From the NCBI GenBank assembly GCA_021820645.1, contig JAKADJ010000188.1:1-5562 (forward strand): a stretch of DNA of 5,562 nt. Reading direction: 5' to 3'. The translations under genes were made by a program, and so were the position numbers. The stretch comes from Bacillota bacterium. GTDB taxonomy: Bacteria; Bacillota_E; Sulfobacillia; Sulfobacillales; Sulfobacillaceae. Under the pieces are notes generated by a model. The model saw nothing but the letters and a program-made list of their open reading frames with translations, had not been told where the DNA came from and searched no databases. Shown one piece after another: positions 1 to 5,562 of this stretch (its first letter is position 1; every line of letters starts with the position of its first letter).

Positions 1-32
1 ATGGCATAAACATGGTTATTGCGGGGGCTATC

Positions 33-1625
33 ATGGAACTTCGGCAGGTCCCACCAGAACTCTTGGCCCAACTGCTTACGCTCACGCGCGATCTTACGGC
101 CGGTCGTGAGTTAGACGTCCTATTGCATCACATTTTGGAGGGCAGTACCACCCTCATTCCCGGAGCCGACTTTGCCTGTGTGTTTTTATATCAACCGGAA
201 GACAACGCCTTGGTGCCGGTGGGTGGAATCGGGTTTGATATGCGACATATGAAGGACGTGTGGATCAAACCCGGGGAATCCTTGACAGGGAAAGCTTTTG
301 TAGAACGCATGCCGTTATTGTTGCCCAATCCCCAATCGATTCGTCAAGCCCAATCCAATTTGACACCCGAACATGCTGCCCTGGTACGCCGCGCGGTTGG
401 ACGACCAGAGAACCCTGTGCGCAGTTCGCTCGCAGTGCCGCTCATGGTGGGACCGAGAACGGTTGGGGTTTTGGTGATCGACAACTATGATACCGATCGC
501 GACTTTGATGAGGTCGATCTCGCGGTGGCGACATCCCTCGCTGACCATGCTGCGGTAGCCGTCCTGAATGCAGAAGACTATCAACGGGCTAAAAGGGCGT
601 CGTCCGATTTACGAGAAATGGCTCGTGTGCAGAGGCTTCTCATGGCGTGTATGTCATCCCCTGACGCCAGCGTAAAGAAATTAGGAGAAACACTAGGGGC
701 TATCCTGCGAAAACCTCTCGCAATTTACGATGACGATCAGCGGCTGTTGATGGGTTATGGGGATCGGGTGCCAGACCCAGAGGAATTTATCATCCAAACC
801 GGAACGGAGGTCTTAGGGCGGCTCATCATGGGGCGTGGTCCGGCCGGTGGGCGCGAGCAAACCGTGGTGGAACAGGCGTTGCCTTTGATCGCGATCGAGA
901 TGATGAAAACCCGTGCCTTGGAGGCCGAGCGCCATCGGGTCGAAAGGGATGCTTTTCGCGGCTTGTGGAAACGCGATCCCCTGGTTGCCGAAAATTTTGC
1001 GAAAACCTACGGTCTGGAACGCTCGGATTGGCAGGCCCTCGTGATTGCCAACCTCGATGGACCGCGGATAAAGGCGCTGGATGAATGGACGCGGGAAAAG
1101 AATGTACCGTATACCTGGAGTGATGACGCGGCCATTTTGGTTGTCGTAAAAGACCGCATCACATCCTTATTGGAATGGTTAGCACCGCTATCCGTCCATA
1201 TTTACCGGGGGAATTTCCGACAGGGCGCAGTCTGGCTCAGTCAAGAAATTCGCGGGGTCGTTACGTTGTGGCGAATAGCTCCCACCGGTCTCGATCTCCA
1301 TCATGAAGACGACCGCGAAATCTTTTTGGAGCATTATCCTGAACTGCTTCTGTTGGATACCGTCCCGGGAGACACCCGTCAAGATTTTGTGGACAAACTC
1401 TTAGCACCGGTCGCCCAGGATTCGGTTTTAATCCGTACTATCGCCACCTGGATGCGGACGAATCGGTCGTATGATGACACGGCTGCTCTGCTCCATACCC
1501 ATCCCAATACCATACGCTATCGCTTGGAGAAGGCTTCACAGCTGTTGGGACACTCCCTCACCGAGGACCGGTTCCTGATGCAACTACGGTTGGCATTTTT
1601 TTTGACGGTCGACGTTCATTTGTAA
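33..1625 (+). CDS. GAF-domain PucR/CdaR-family transcriptional regulator
   Basis: Cytoplasmic DNA-binding regulator, 530 aa from the start chosen here. Residue numbers in this entry count from the alternative ATG at 12; subtract 7 for the chosen start. A GAF sensor domain covers roughly residues 15-190, with a typical SSLAVPLMVG...VGVLVIDNYD ending and a DLAVATSLADHAAVAVLNA helix. A second small ligand-domain-like stretch lies at about 220-300, followed by a charged helix (about 300-315). A degenerate CdaR/GGDEF-like region runs from about 320 to 460. The C-terminal PucR helix-turn-helix is at about 470-530, with TAALLHTHPNTIRYRLEK as the diagnostic helix pair. Members of this family usually activate adjacent catabolic genes in response to a metabolite. 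The ATG at 33 is preferred because a GGGGG tract at 23-27 sits five bases before it, while the ATG at 12 has no visible ribosome binding site. The hydrolase-transporter genes downstream are its likely targets (inference). The ligand is unknown. No transmembrane segment or phosphoacceptor domain is seen. Confidence 0.9.
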   Translation: MELRQVPPELLAQLLTLTRDLTAGRELDVLLHHILEGSTTLIPGADFACVFLYQPEDNALVPVGGIGFDMRHMKDVWIKPGESLTGKAFVERMPLLLPNPQSIRQAQSNLTPEHAALVRRAVGRPENPVRSSLAVPLMVGPRTVGVLVIDNYDTDRDFDEVDLAVATSLADHAAVAVLNAEDYQRAKRASSDLREMARVQRLLMACMSSPDASVKKLGETLGAILRKPLAIYDDDQRLLMGYGDRVPDPEEFIIQTGTEVLGRLIMGRGPAGGREQTVVEQALPLIAIEMMKTRALEAERHRVERDAFRGLWKRDPLVAENFAKTYGLERSDWQALVIANLDGPRIKALDEWTREKNVPYTWSDDAAILVVVKDRITSLLEWLAPLSVHIYRGNFRQGAVWLSQEIRGVVTLWRIAPTGLDLHHEDDREIFLEHYPELLLLDTVPGDTRQDFVDKLLAPVAQDSVLIRTIATWMRTNRSYDDTAALLHTHPNTIRYRLEKASQLLGHSLTEDRFLMQLRLAFFLTVDVHL

Positions 1626-1634
1626 ACGGTTCTA

Positions 1635-1652
1635 AAAATATCGCGAAATTTT
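1635..1652. promoter_or_regulatory. Candidate operator: 18-bp near-perfect palindrome
   Basis: AAAAT-A-TCGCGA-A-ATTTT is self-complementary at 16 of 18 positions; only the A/A pair flanking the TCGCGA core (1640 and 1647) breaks it. It lies 9 bases after the regulator stop and about 75 bases before the first hydrolase start. A TTGACC box at 1659-1664 follows it and could be a -35 element, but no good -10 hexamer appears at the usual 16-18 base spacing (TTACCC at 1682-1687 is poor). A poor core promoter with a dyad just upstream fits an activator-dependent promoter. The location suggests the neighbouring PucR-type regulator binds here; that is inference. It does not look like a terminator: the stem is AT-rich outside a 6-bp core, leaves no hairpin loop and has no proper U tract. 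Confidence 0.45.
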
Positions 1653-1713
1653 GGAATCTTGACCATAGCCGATCGTCTGGGTTACCCGCCATTCTAGAGA
1701 GGATACAAAGAAT

Positions 1714-1719
1714 GGAGGG
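1714..1719 (+). promoter_or_regulatory. Shine-Dalgarno site deciding the start of the first hydrolase
   Basis: GGAGGG lies seven bases before the ATG at 1727. It overlaps an earlier in-frame ATG at 1712, which has only a weaker AGAGAGG (1696-1702) nine bases upstream. The stronger match and good spacing favour 1727, although 1712 (394 aa) cannot be excluded. Confidence 0.65.
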
Positions 1720-1726
1720 ACGCGGC

Positions 1727-2896
1727 ATGTCGCTGCGTGAAAAATCTTATGCCCTAATGCCTCGATTGGTGCAGTGGAGACGGCATTTGCACCAGTATCC
1801 GGAGCTCAGTTTCCACGAGGTAAAGACGCAACGCTATCTCATCGAACAATTATCGGAGATGGGGCTACAACCCCGGGTTATTGGCACAACCGGCGTCGTG
1901 GTAGACATTGGAACGGGGCCGCGGGGGGTCGCGGTGCGGGCCGACATCGATGCATTGCCACTGCAAGAGGAGGCCGAATCGGTCTTTAAGTCTCGCTGTG
2001 ACGGCGTGATGCATGCCTGTGGTCATGATGGACATACCGCCATCTTGTTGGGTGTGGCGGCGGTTTTGGCTCCCCAGGAAGCCACATTGCCAGGGCGTGT
2101 GCGATTAATGTTTCAGCCAGCCGAGGAAAAGCTTCCAGGTGGCGCCAAACTTCTCATTGAAGAGGGGGTTTTGGACGATGTGGATCGGGTTCTCGGCTTG
2201 CATTTAGCGTCGGATCTGCCTACTGGGAGAGTGGGGATTGTGGTGGGACCTGCTACGGCCAATGCCGACCGGTTTCACATTGAGGTCCAAGGGGTTGGCG
2301 GGCATGGGTCTCAACCCGAATCTTCCGTGGATCCCATTGTGGTGGCCGCTCACCTCGTGTTAGCGCTTCAAACCATTGTGAGTCGCAACATGAGCCCGCG
2401 TCATGCGGCCGTCCTGACTGTGGGTACCTTGACCAGCGGGAGTAACTTTAACATCATTGCCCCGCGCGCCGAGATGACCGGCACCGTTCGAACTTTTGAT
2501 GAGCAGGATCGGCAAACGATTCGCCAGCGGATGCAAGAGTTAGTGACACAATTGTCCAGTGCCCATCGTGCCCAGGGAGTTTTGACATATTCGGAAGGCT
2601 ATCCTCGCGTGGTAAATACTCCGTTAGAAGCCGATGCCGCGGAACGTGTGATCGGTCGTATTTTAGGCCCGGATGCAGTGGATCATCCTGATCCGCTCAT
2701 GGCAGGAGAAGATTTCTCGTACTATCTTGAGAAGCGGCCCGGGGTGTTCTTGTCCTTGGGTTGTCGCAACCCAGCGGTGGGTGCCATGTACCCCCATCAC
2801 CATCCGGCATTTACCTTGGATGAAGAAGCGTTGCCGATTGGGGTTTCGGTGCTTGCCACGACGGCACTAGAATTTTTAACACTGAATGATCGATGA
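1727..2896 (+). CDS. M20D-family amidohydrolase, first of a tandem pair
   Basis: Predicted cytoplasmic two-metal amidohydrolase of 389 aa, a normal length for peptidase family M20D (N-acyl-amino-acid, hippurate, IAA-amino-acid and N-acetylcysteine-type hydrolases). Visible motifs: WRRHLHQYPELSFHE at the N-terminus (17-31), RADIDALPLQE (71-81), MHACGHDGH (95-103) with metal ligands Cys98 and His100, QPAEEKLPGGA (130-140) with catalytic Glu133 and metal-ligand Glu134, GLHL with His159, GGHGS (191-195) of the dimerisation domain with His193, MAGEDFSYY (325-333), and YPHHHPAF (355-362) supplying the last metal histidine. All catalytic residues are present, so it should be active. The Cys ligand and PAEE signature mark M20D rather than the M20A or M20C branches. 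One deviation: the usual PH after GHGxx is PE here (Glu198), whereas the neighbouring paralogue keeps His. The gene is probably co-transcribed with the two genes downstream. No signal peptide is seen. The exact substrate is unknown. Confidence 0.93.
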   Translation: MSLREKSYALMPRLVQWRRHLHQYPELSFHEVKTQRYLIEQLSEMGLQPRVIGTTGVVVDIGTGPRGVAVRADIDALPLQEEAESVFKSRCDGVMHACGHDGHTAILLGVAAVLAPQEATLPGRVRLMFQPAEEKLPGGAKLLIEEGVLDDVDRVLGLHLASDLPTGRVGIVVGPATANADRFHIEVQGVGGHGSQPESSVDPIVVAAHLVLALQTIVSRNMSPRHAAVLTVGTLTSGSNFNIIAPRAEMTGTVRTFDEQDRQTIRQRMQELVTQLSSAHRAQGVLTYSEGYPRVVNTPLEADAAERVIGRILGPDAVDHPDPLMAGEDFSYYLEKRPGVFLSLGCRNPAVGAMYPHHHPAFTLDEEALPIGVSVLATTALEFLTLNDR

Positions 2897-2901
2897 TGTG
2901 C

Positions 2902-2908
2902 GAGGGGG
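2902..2908 (+). promoter_or_regulatory. Shine-Dalgarno site deciding the start of the second hydrolase
   Basis: GAGGGGG lies seven bases before the ATG at 2916. The earlier in-frame ATG at 2886 would overlap the previous gene by 11 bases, has no convincing ribosome binding site, and adds ten residues (MIDDVRGGTS) with no counterpart in the family. Confidence 0.75.
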
Positions 2909-2915
2909 AACTTCA

Positions 2916-4070
2916 ATGATACCAACCAAGATCACAGAGATGTCTGAACAGCTGGTGGCTTGGAGGCGCCATTTGCACCGCCATCCCGAGCTTGGCTATG
3001 AAGAACACGCAACCCAAGCATTTATTATGGAGCAACTGGAAAACATGGGGCATCAGCCCCGGCCAGCCGGAGGCACCGGCGTCGTGGTGGACTTGGGGAA
3101 GCGTGGGCCACGTATTTTAGCCAGAGCCGACATGGATGCCCTTCCCATTACTGAAACGGCCGACGTGCCGTATCGATCCGAAAATCCGGGCGCTATGCAT
3201 GCCTGCGGTCATGATGGACACGTGGCCATGCTGTTAGGGGTAGCAAAAATCTTGCCGGATCTCCTGCATGACCACGGCGTTTCGGCCCGCCTCATTTTCC
3301 AGCCAGCCGAAGAAAAACATCCCGGCGGTGCGTATAAGATGATCGAGGATGGGGTGCTCGACGGAGTCGCGCGGGTTACCGGTTTACACCTGCAGGCGGA
3401 GATGCCAAGCGGGAGAATCGGCGCACGCGTCGGGGTCCAGTCGGCGAATTCGGATCGCTTTCTGATTCGCATTGAGGGACGTGGCGGACACGGTTCGGCT
3501 CCGCATCACACCGTAGATCCGGTGCCGGTACTCGGGCAGTTGATCGGGTCTTTGCAAACGATTGTATCCCGGATGGTTAACCCGATCGATGCTGCTGTAT
3601 TAAGTATCGGGGCCGTAGAGGCTGGATCGGCCTTTAATGCGATCGCGTCTTCGGCAGAAATTCGGGGGACGGTTCGAACTTTTGACCAAACGGTTCGGGA
3701 TACCATTGAAGCACGGATGAAGACCATGGTCGATGCGATCTGCCAAGCCTCGGGGGCTAGTGCCCAGGTGAATTACATGCGGGGGTATCCTAGTGTAGTC
3801 AATACCGAGGATGAGTATCAGATTCTTCGTGAGGTTGTCGAACAATATGCGGGAGATGGAGCCTGGTTTGACGTAGAGGAACGAATGGGTGGGGAAGATT
3901 TTGCTTATTACCTGCAAAAGCGTCCTGGCGTGTTCTGGAATCTCGGGGCCCAACTCGGTGAGCATCCGTATCCGCATCACCACAGCCTGTTTACGTTCGA
4001 TGAATCGGTGATGCCGTTAGGGGTGTGGATAATGGCCCAAACCATTATTGGCTTGGGCCAAGGGCTCTAA
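2916..4070 (+). CDS. M20D-family amidohydrolase, second of a tandem pair
   Basis: Predicted cytoplasmic two-metal amidohydrolase, 384 aa. By eye it is about half identical to the gene just upstream along its whole length, so the pair looks like a tandem duplication that has since diverged. Motifs: WRRHLHRHPELGYEEH (16-31), RADMDALPITE (70-80), MHACGHDGH (94-102) with Cys97 and His99, QPAEEKHPGGA (129-139) with Glu132 and Glu133, GLHLQ with His158, GGHGSAPHHTVDP (190-202) with His192, MGGEDFAYY (324-332), and YPHHHSLF (352-359). It retains the full catalytic set and the standard PH after GHGSA, which the upstream copy has lost. Expected reaction: hydrolysis of an amide bond in an N-acylated amino acid or similar compound; substrate not determinable. 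The 19-base gap to the upstream gene and 32-base gap to the transporter support one operon. A strong hairpin is embedded in its last codons. Confidence 0.93.
   Translation: MIPTKITEMSEQLVAWRRHLHRHPELGYEEHATQAFIMEQLENMGHQPRPAGGTGVVVDLGKRGPRILARADMDALPITETADVPYRSENPGAMHACGHDGHVAMLLGVAKILPDLLHDHGVSARLIFQPAEEKHPGGAYKMIEDGVLDGVARVTGLHLQAEMPSGRIGARVGVQSANSDRFLIRIEGRGGHGSAPHHTVDPVPVLGQLIGSLQTIVSRMVNPIDAAVLSIGAVEAGSAFNAIASSAEIRGTVRTFDQTVRDTIEARMKTMVDAICQASGASAQVNYMRGYPSVVNTEDEYQILREVVEQYAGDGAWFDVEERMGGEDFAYYLQKRPGVFWNLGAQLGEHPYPHHHSLFTFDESVMPLGVWIMAQTIIGLGQGL
4033..4060 (+). other. Hairpin in the 3' end of the second hydrolase gene
   Basis: TGGCCCAA (4033-4040) pairs perfectly with TTGGGCCA (4053-4060). 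Inside, after one A/C mismatch, CCA (4042-4044) pairs with TGG (4049-4051) around a TTAT loop. The stem ends eight bases before the stop codon region (4068-4070) and lies 25 bases before the transporter ribosome binding site. No U tract follows, so it is not a standard terminator. It might stabilise or process the mRNA and set the ratio of hydrolase to transporter, or it may be chance in coding sequence. Confidence 0.4.
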
Positions 4071-4085
4071 CGTTGTTCAACACCA

Positions 4086-4094
4086 AAGGAGGAG
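4086..4094 (+). promoter_or_regulatory. Strong Shine-Dalgarno site of the transporter gene
   Basis: AAGGAGGAG is a near-perfect ribosome binding sequence eight bases before the ATG at 4103. It rules out the in-frame ATG at 4025, which would overlap the hydrolase gene by 46 bases and add 26 hydrophilic residues unlike an MFS N-terminus. Confidence 0.85.
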
Positions 4095-4102
4095 AAAAAT
4101 TC

Positions 4103-5326
4103 ATGTCAGGACACCAACCACCAGAGTCTCTAGCAACCGAGACCGTGCGTTCGGTATCGAGCCGGAGCACAAGACGATTTGTGTTAATTCTGATTGTGGC
4201 GTCTATCCCGGCCTTTTTGGAGGGATTTGATAATAACCTCTTCACCTTTGGGGCCCCCTATATCGTGCATAACGTGCATGGTACGGCGGCACTCTTGGGG
4301 TCGGTGGCCACGGGGTATGCGTTAGGCATTGCGGTATTTAGCATGCTGGGTGGATATCTCTTCGATCGGACACCGGTGAAATATACGGTAATGGCCTCGA
4401 TTGTGTTGTTTGCCGGGTTCACCGTCTTAACCGGATACGTGACCAGTCCGGCGGAATTGTTTATTGCGCGGGTGGGTGTTGGGTTGGGTGTCGGGGTCTT
4501 TCAACCCGCCGGTGCAGCCCTATTAGGAGATATCTTTTTCGAAACGCGGGGACGCGCGCTATCGATTTTTTCGGTGTTGTTTGGCCTCGGACTCTTCGTA
4601 GGCCCTTATCTGATCAATCCATTTTTACCCCATTATCAAACACCGTTTGTCCTGTCAGGGATTGCCGCCCTGATCTCTCTGGGATTGTTCTATCTCTTTA
4701 TTCCCAAGACCTACAAGGTACTGGAAAAGCAGAAATTGCCATTGCGGGGCATGTTCAACCGTAATGTGATGATTCTGTCGGCCGCAATCTTTTTGTTTGG
4801 TATTACGCTGTTCGGATTTCTTAGCTACTACTCGGACTATCTGATTAATATACTGCACGTGCCCGGAGGCGCCTCGGCGGGGATTTACTCGATGGGGGGC
4901 TTGGGTGGACTCATTTGTGCTTTCCCGATCGGGTATCTAGCCGATAAGATCGGCCGCAAACGTGGTCTCACGTTTGCCGCTGCTCTCATTCTTATTGGGA
5001 GCTTCGGCATGTTTTTGGTCGGCGCCAGTGTCGGGCCACTCTTCGTGTTGACGTTTTTGTTTGGAGCGGGTTGGGGAATTTTCGTCGGACTGTGTGTGGG
5101 GTTGGCCCAGGACTCGACCGACGACGCTATCGCAGGCAGCGTGACCGGTTGGATATACTTAGTGTTCAACGTGGGGGCGCTATTTGGGGGACCCATATTT
5201 GGGGCGTTGATTCCTTCGGGGTTTGAGACAGCAGGTCTCATCACGTTGGGTGTGACCAGTGCCTTATCGTTTATTTTGACGCTCGTAGCACGGCCTGTCG
5301 TGCGGAGCAATATTACGACGGTATAA
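4103..5326 (+). CDS. MFS transporter, possibly an aromatic/organic acid:H+ symporter
   Basis: Inner-membrane secondary transporter, 407 aa, typical length for the major facilitator superfamily. About 12 hydrophobic segments can be placed at roughly 25-47, 62-84, 94-114, 117-142, 152-172, 180-200, 221-247, 256-279, 289-309, 311-333, 342-366 and 374-396, with a basic central loop near 201-220. MFS motif A appears twice: GGYLFDRTPVKYTV (83-96, loop 2-3) and GYLADKIGRKRG (277-288, loop 8-9). Motif B, RVGVGLGVG, starts at Arg123 in segment 4. Segment 1 carries EGFD (40-43), close to the DGxD motif required for transport in PcaK-type aromatic-acid symporters. Uptake of an organic acid or acylated amino acid is therefore plausible, but MFS substrate calls from sequence are weak, and sugar-phosphate/anion or drug export branches remain possible. 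It is the last gene of the unit, 32 bases after the second hydrolase and just before a terminator, so it probably supplies substrate to (or exports product from) those enzymes. Confidence 0.88.
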   Translation: MSGHQPPESLATETVRSVSSRSTRRFVLILIVASIPAFLEGFDNNLFTFGAPYIVHNVHGTAALLGSVATGYALGIAVFSMLGGYLFDRTPVKYTVMASIVLFAGFTVLTGYVTSPAELFIARVGVGLGVGVFQPAGAALLGDIFFETRGRALSIFSVLFGLGLFVGPYLINPFLPHYQTPFVLSGIAALISLGLFYLFIPKTYKVLEKQKLPLRGMFNRNVMILSAAIFLFGITLFGFLSYYSDYLINILHVPGGASAGIYSMGGLGGLICAFPIGYLADKIGRKRGLTFAAALILIGSFGMFLVGASVGPLFVLTFLFGAGWGIFVGLCVGLAQDSTDDAIAGSVTGWIYLVFNVGALFGGPIFGALIPSGFETAGLITLGVTSALSFILTLVARPVVRSNITTV

Positions 5327-5347
5327 TATCAACACTTAAACGCTTGG

Positions 5348-5379
5348 AGCCCGAAGCGATTATCGCTCCGGGCTTTATT
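5348..5379 (+). terminator. Intrinsic terminator after the transporter gene
   Basis: AGCCCG (5348-5353) pairs with CGGGCT (5369-5374) and AGCGA (5355-5359) pairs with TCGCT (5363-5367), with one A/C mismatch between them and a TTA loop. A TTTATT tail follows directly, and a further T6 run lies at 5385-5390. It sits 21 bases after the transporter stop and should end the operon transcript. The opposite-strand reading has a poor U tract, so it acts mainly in the forward direction. Confidence 0.88.
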
Positions 5380-5398
5380 AATGATTTTTTCCGTAAAA

Positions 5399-5407
5399 TG
5401 GTATGAT
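5399..5407 (+). promoter_or_regulatory. Candidate extended -10 promoter
   Basis: TGGTATGAT is an exact TGn extended -10 element with a -10 hexamer matching TATAAT at five of six positions. The region 17-18 bases upstream (TTAATG at 5378-5383) is only a weak -35, which extended -10 promoters tolerate. It lies just after the terminator, so it would start a separate transcript at about 5413-5415, running out of the window. Confidence 0.4.
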
Positions 5408-5562
5408 CGATACGGCGTCGCGGGGCCAAGCTCATGCTCTTTGGCCCGGCATCGAGATCCCTATGCATGGTGACGCTACGGGAACGGTTTAGATGGCGCG
5501 GGCATGAATTTTACCAGAGGCCAACCTGTGGAGACCTTCGGCGGTGCATAACGGCTCGGCTC
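5408..5562 (+). other. Unassigned right end with an inverted repeat; possible structured leader
   Basis: No gene is recognised. GGGCCAA (5423-5429) pairs with TTGGCCC (5441-5447) around an 11-base loop, and GCGTC (5415-5419) is complementary to GACGC (5472-5476), which could close a larger branched fold. A forward frame from the ATG at 5434 is open to the window edge (43 codons), and a reverse frame is open from the edge to a TAG at 5476-5478. Neither has recognisable protein content or a good ribosome binding site. A 5' leader, a small RNA or the edge of an unseen gene are all possible. I could not match it to a known riboswitch, 6S, SRP, tmRNA or RNase P consensus by eye. Confidence 0.25.

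Noticed and set aside
12..32. Upstream in-frame start for the regulator
   Set aside because: There is no ribosome binding sequence before position 12, and the seven extra residues precede the natural start of the GAF-leading helix. The ATG at 33 with a GGGGG tract upstream is the better choice, though not proven.
1602..1607. TTGACG in the end of the regulator gene as a -35 box
   Set aside because: No -10-like hexamer occurs at 15-19 bases downstream; the AT-rich TAAAAATAT lies too far away.
3600..3983. A 127-codon open frame on the minus strand
   Set aside because: It is antisense to the conserved C-terminal half of the second hydrolase, with no recognisable domain.
1727..4070. Allantoate amidohydrolase or ureidoglycolate-type (M20C) enzymes, suggested by the PucR-like regulator of purine catabolism
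   Set aside because: Both proteins have the Cys metal ligand and MHACGHDGH/QPAEE signatures of M20D, and no other purine-degradation gene is present.
4072..4081. Small GTTG/CAAC inverted repeat in the gap before the transporter
   Set aside because: A 4-bp stem with a 2-base loop is too small to form a meaningful structure and is expected by chance.
4885..5310. A 141-codon open frame on the minus strand
   Set aside because: It lies wholly inside the transporter gene, its product is low in complexity (rich in Pro, Asn, Thr, Ala) with no domain, and it has no ribosome binding site of note. It is an antisense shadow.
5505..5552. Short frame starting ATG at 5505 (15 codons, ending TAA)
   Set aside because: Too short, without a convincing ribosome binding site; competing frames on both strands are equally open.

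Overview
The window holds four same-strand genes that read as one small catabolic locus: a PucR/CdaR-type regulator with an N-terminal GAF domain, two adjacent paralogous M20D metallo-amidohydrolases, and a 12-helix major facilitator (MFS) transporter. A clear intrinsic terminator follows the transporter. The moderately GC-rich coding sequence, strong Shine-Dalgarno sites and GAF-plus-PucR architecture suggest a Gram-positive (Firmicutes-type) bacterium. A Sulfobacillus- or Alicyclobacillus-like environmental lineage is possible, but that is an impression from protein style, not a demonstrated assignment.

Layout. Positions 33-1625 encode the regulator, whose promoter lies outside the window. 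A gap of about 100 bases follows. It contains an 18-bp near-perfect palindrome (1635-1652), a TTGACC box and the ribosome binding site of the next gene. Two M20D peptidase/amidohydrolase genes follow (1727-2896 and 2916-4070), 19 bases apart. The MFS gene (4103-5326) starts 32 bases after the second hydrolase and has the best ribosome binding site of the window. A hairpin with a short U-rich tail (5348-5379) ends the unit. The last 155 bases carry no gene I can identify, but an extended -10 promoter element (5399-5407) and a further hairpin suggest that a new transcript begins there.

How the genes may work together (inference). The transporter has an acidic EGxD motif in its first membrane segment, resembling the DGxD motif of aromatic-acid:H+ symporters, and would import an acidic or amide-linked compound. 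The two hydrolases would split an amide bond in N-acyl- or N-aroyl-amino-acid-like substrates, releasing an amino acid and an organic acid. The regulator would sense a ligand through its GAF or central domain and act at the palindrome upstream of the first hydrolase. The substrate cannot be read from the sequence.

For all four genes the best-supported start codon lies downstream of the first in-frame ATG. Those starts are used here, and they remove the apparent overlap between the two hydrolase genes. I see no mobile element, tRNA, rRNA, CRISPR array or defence system.
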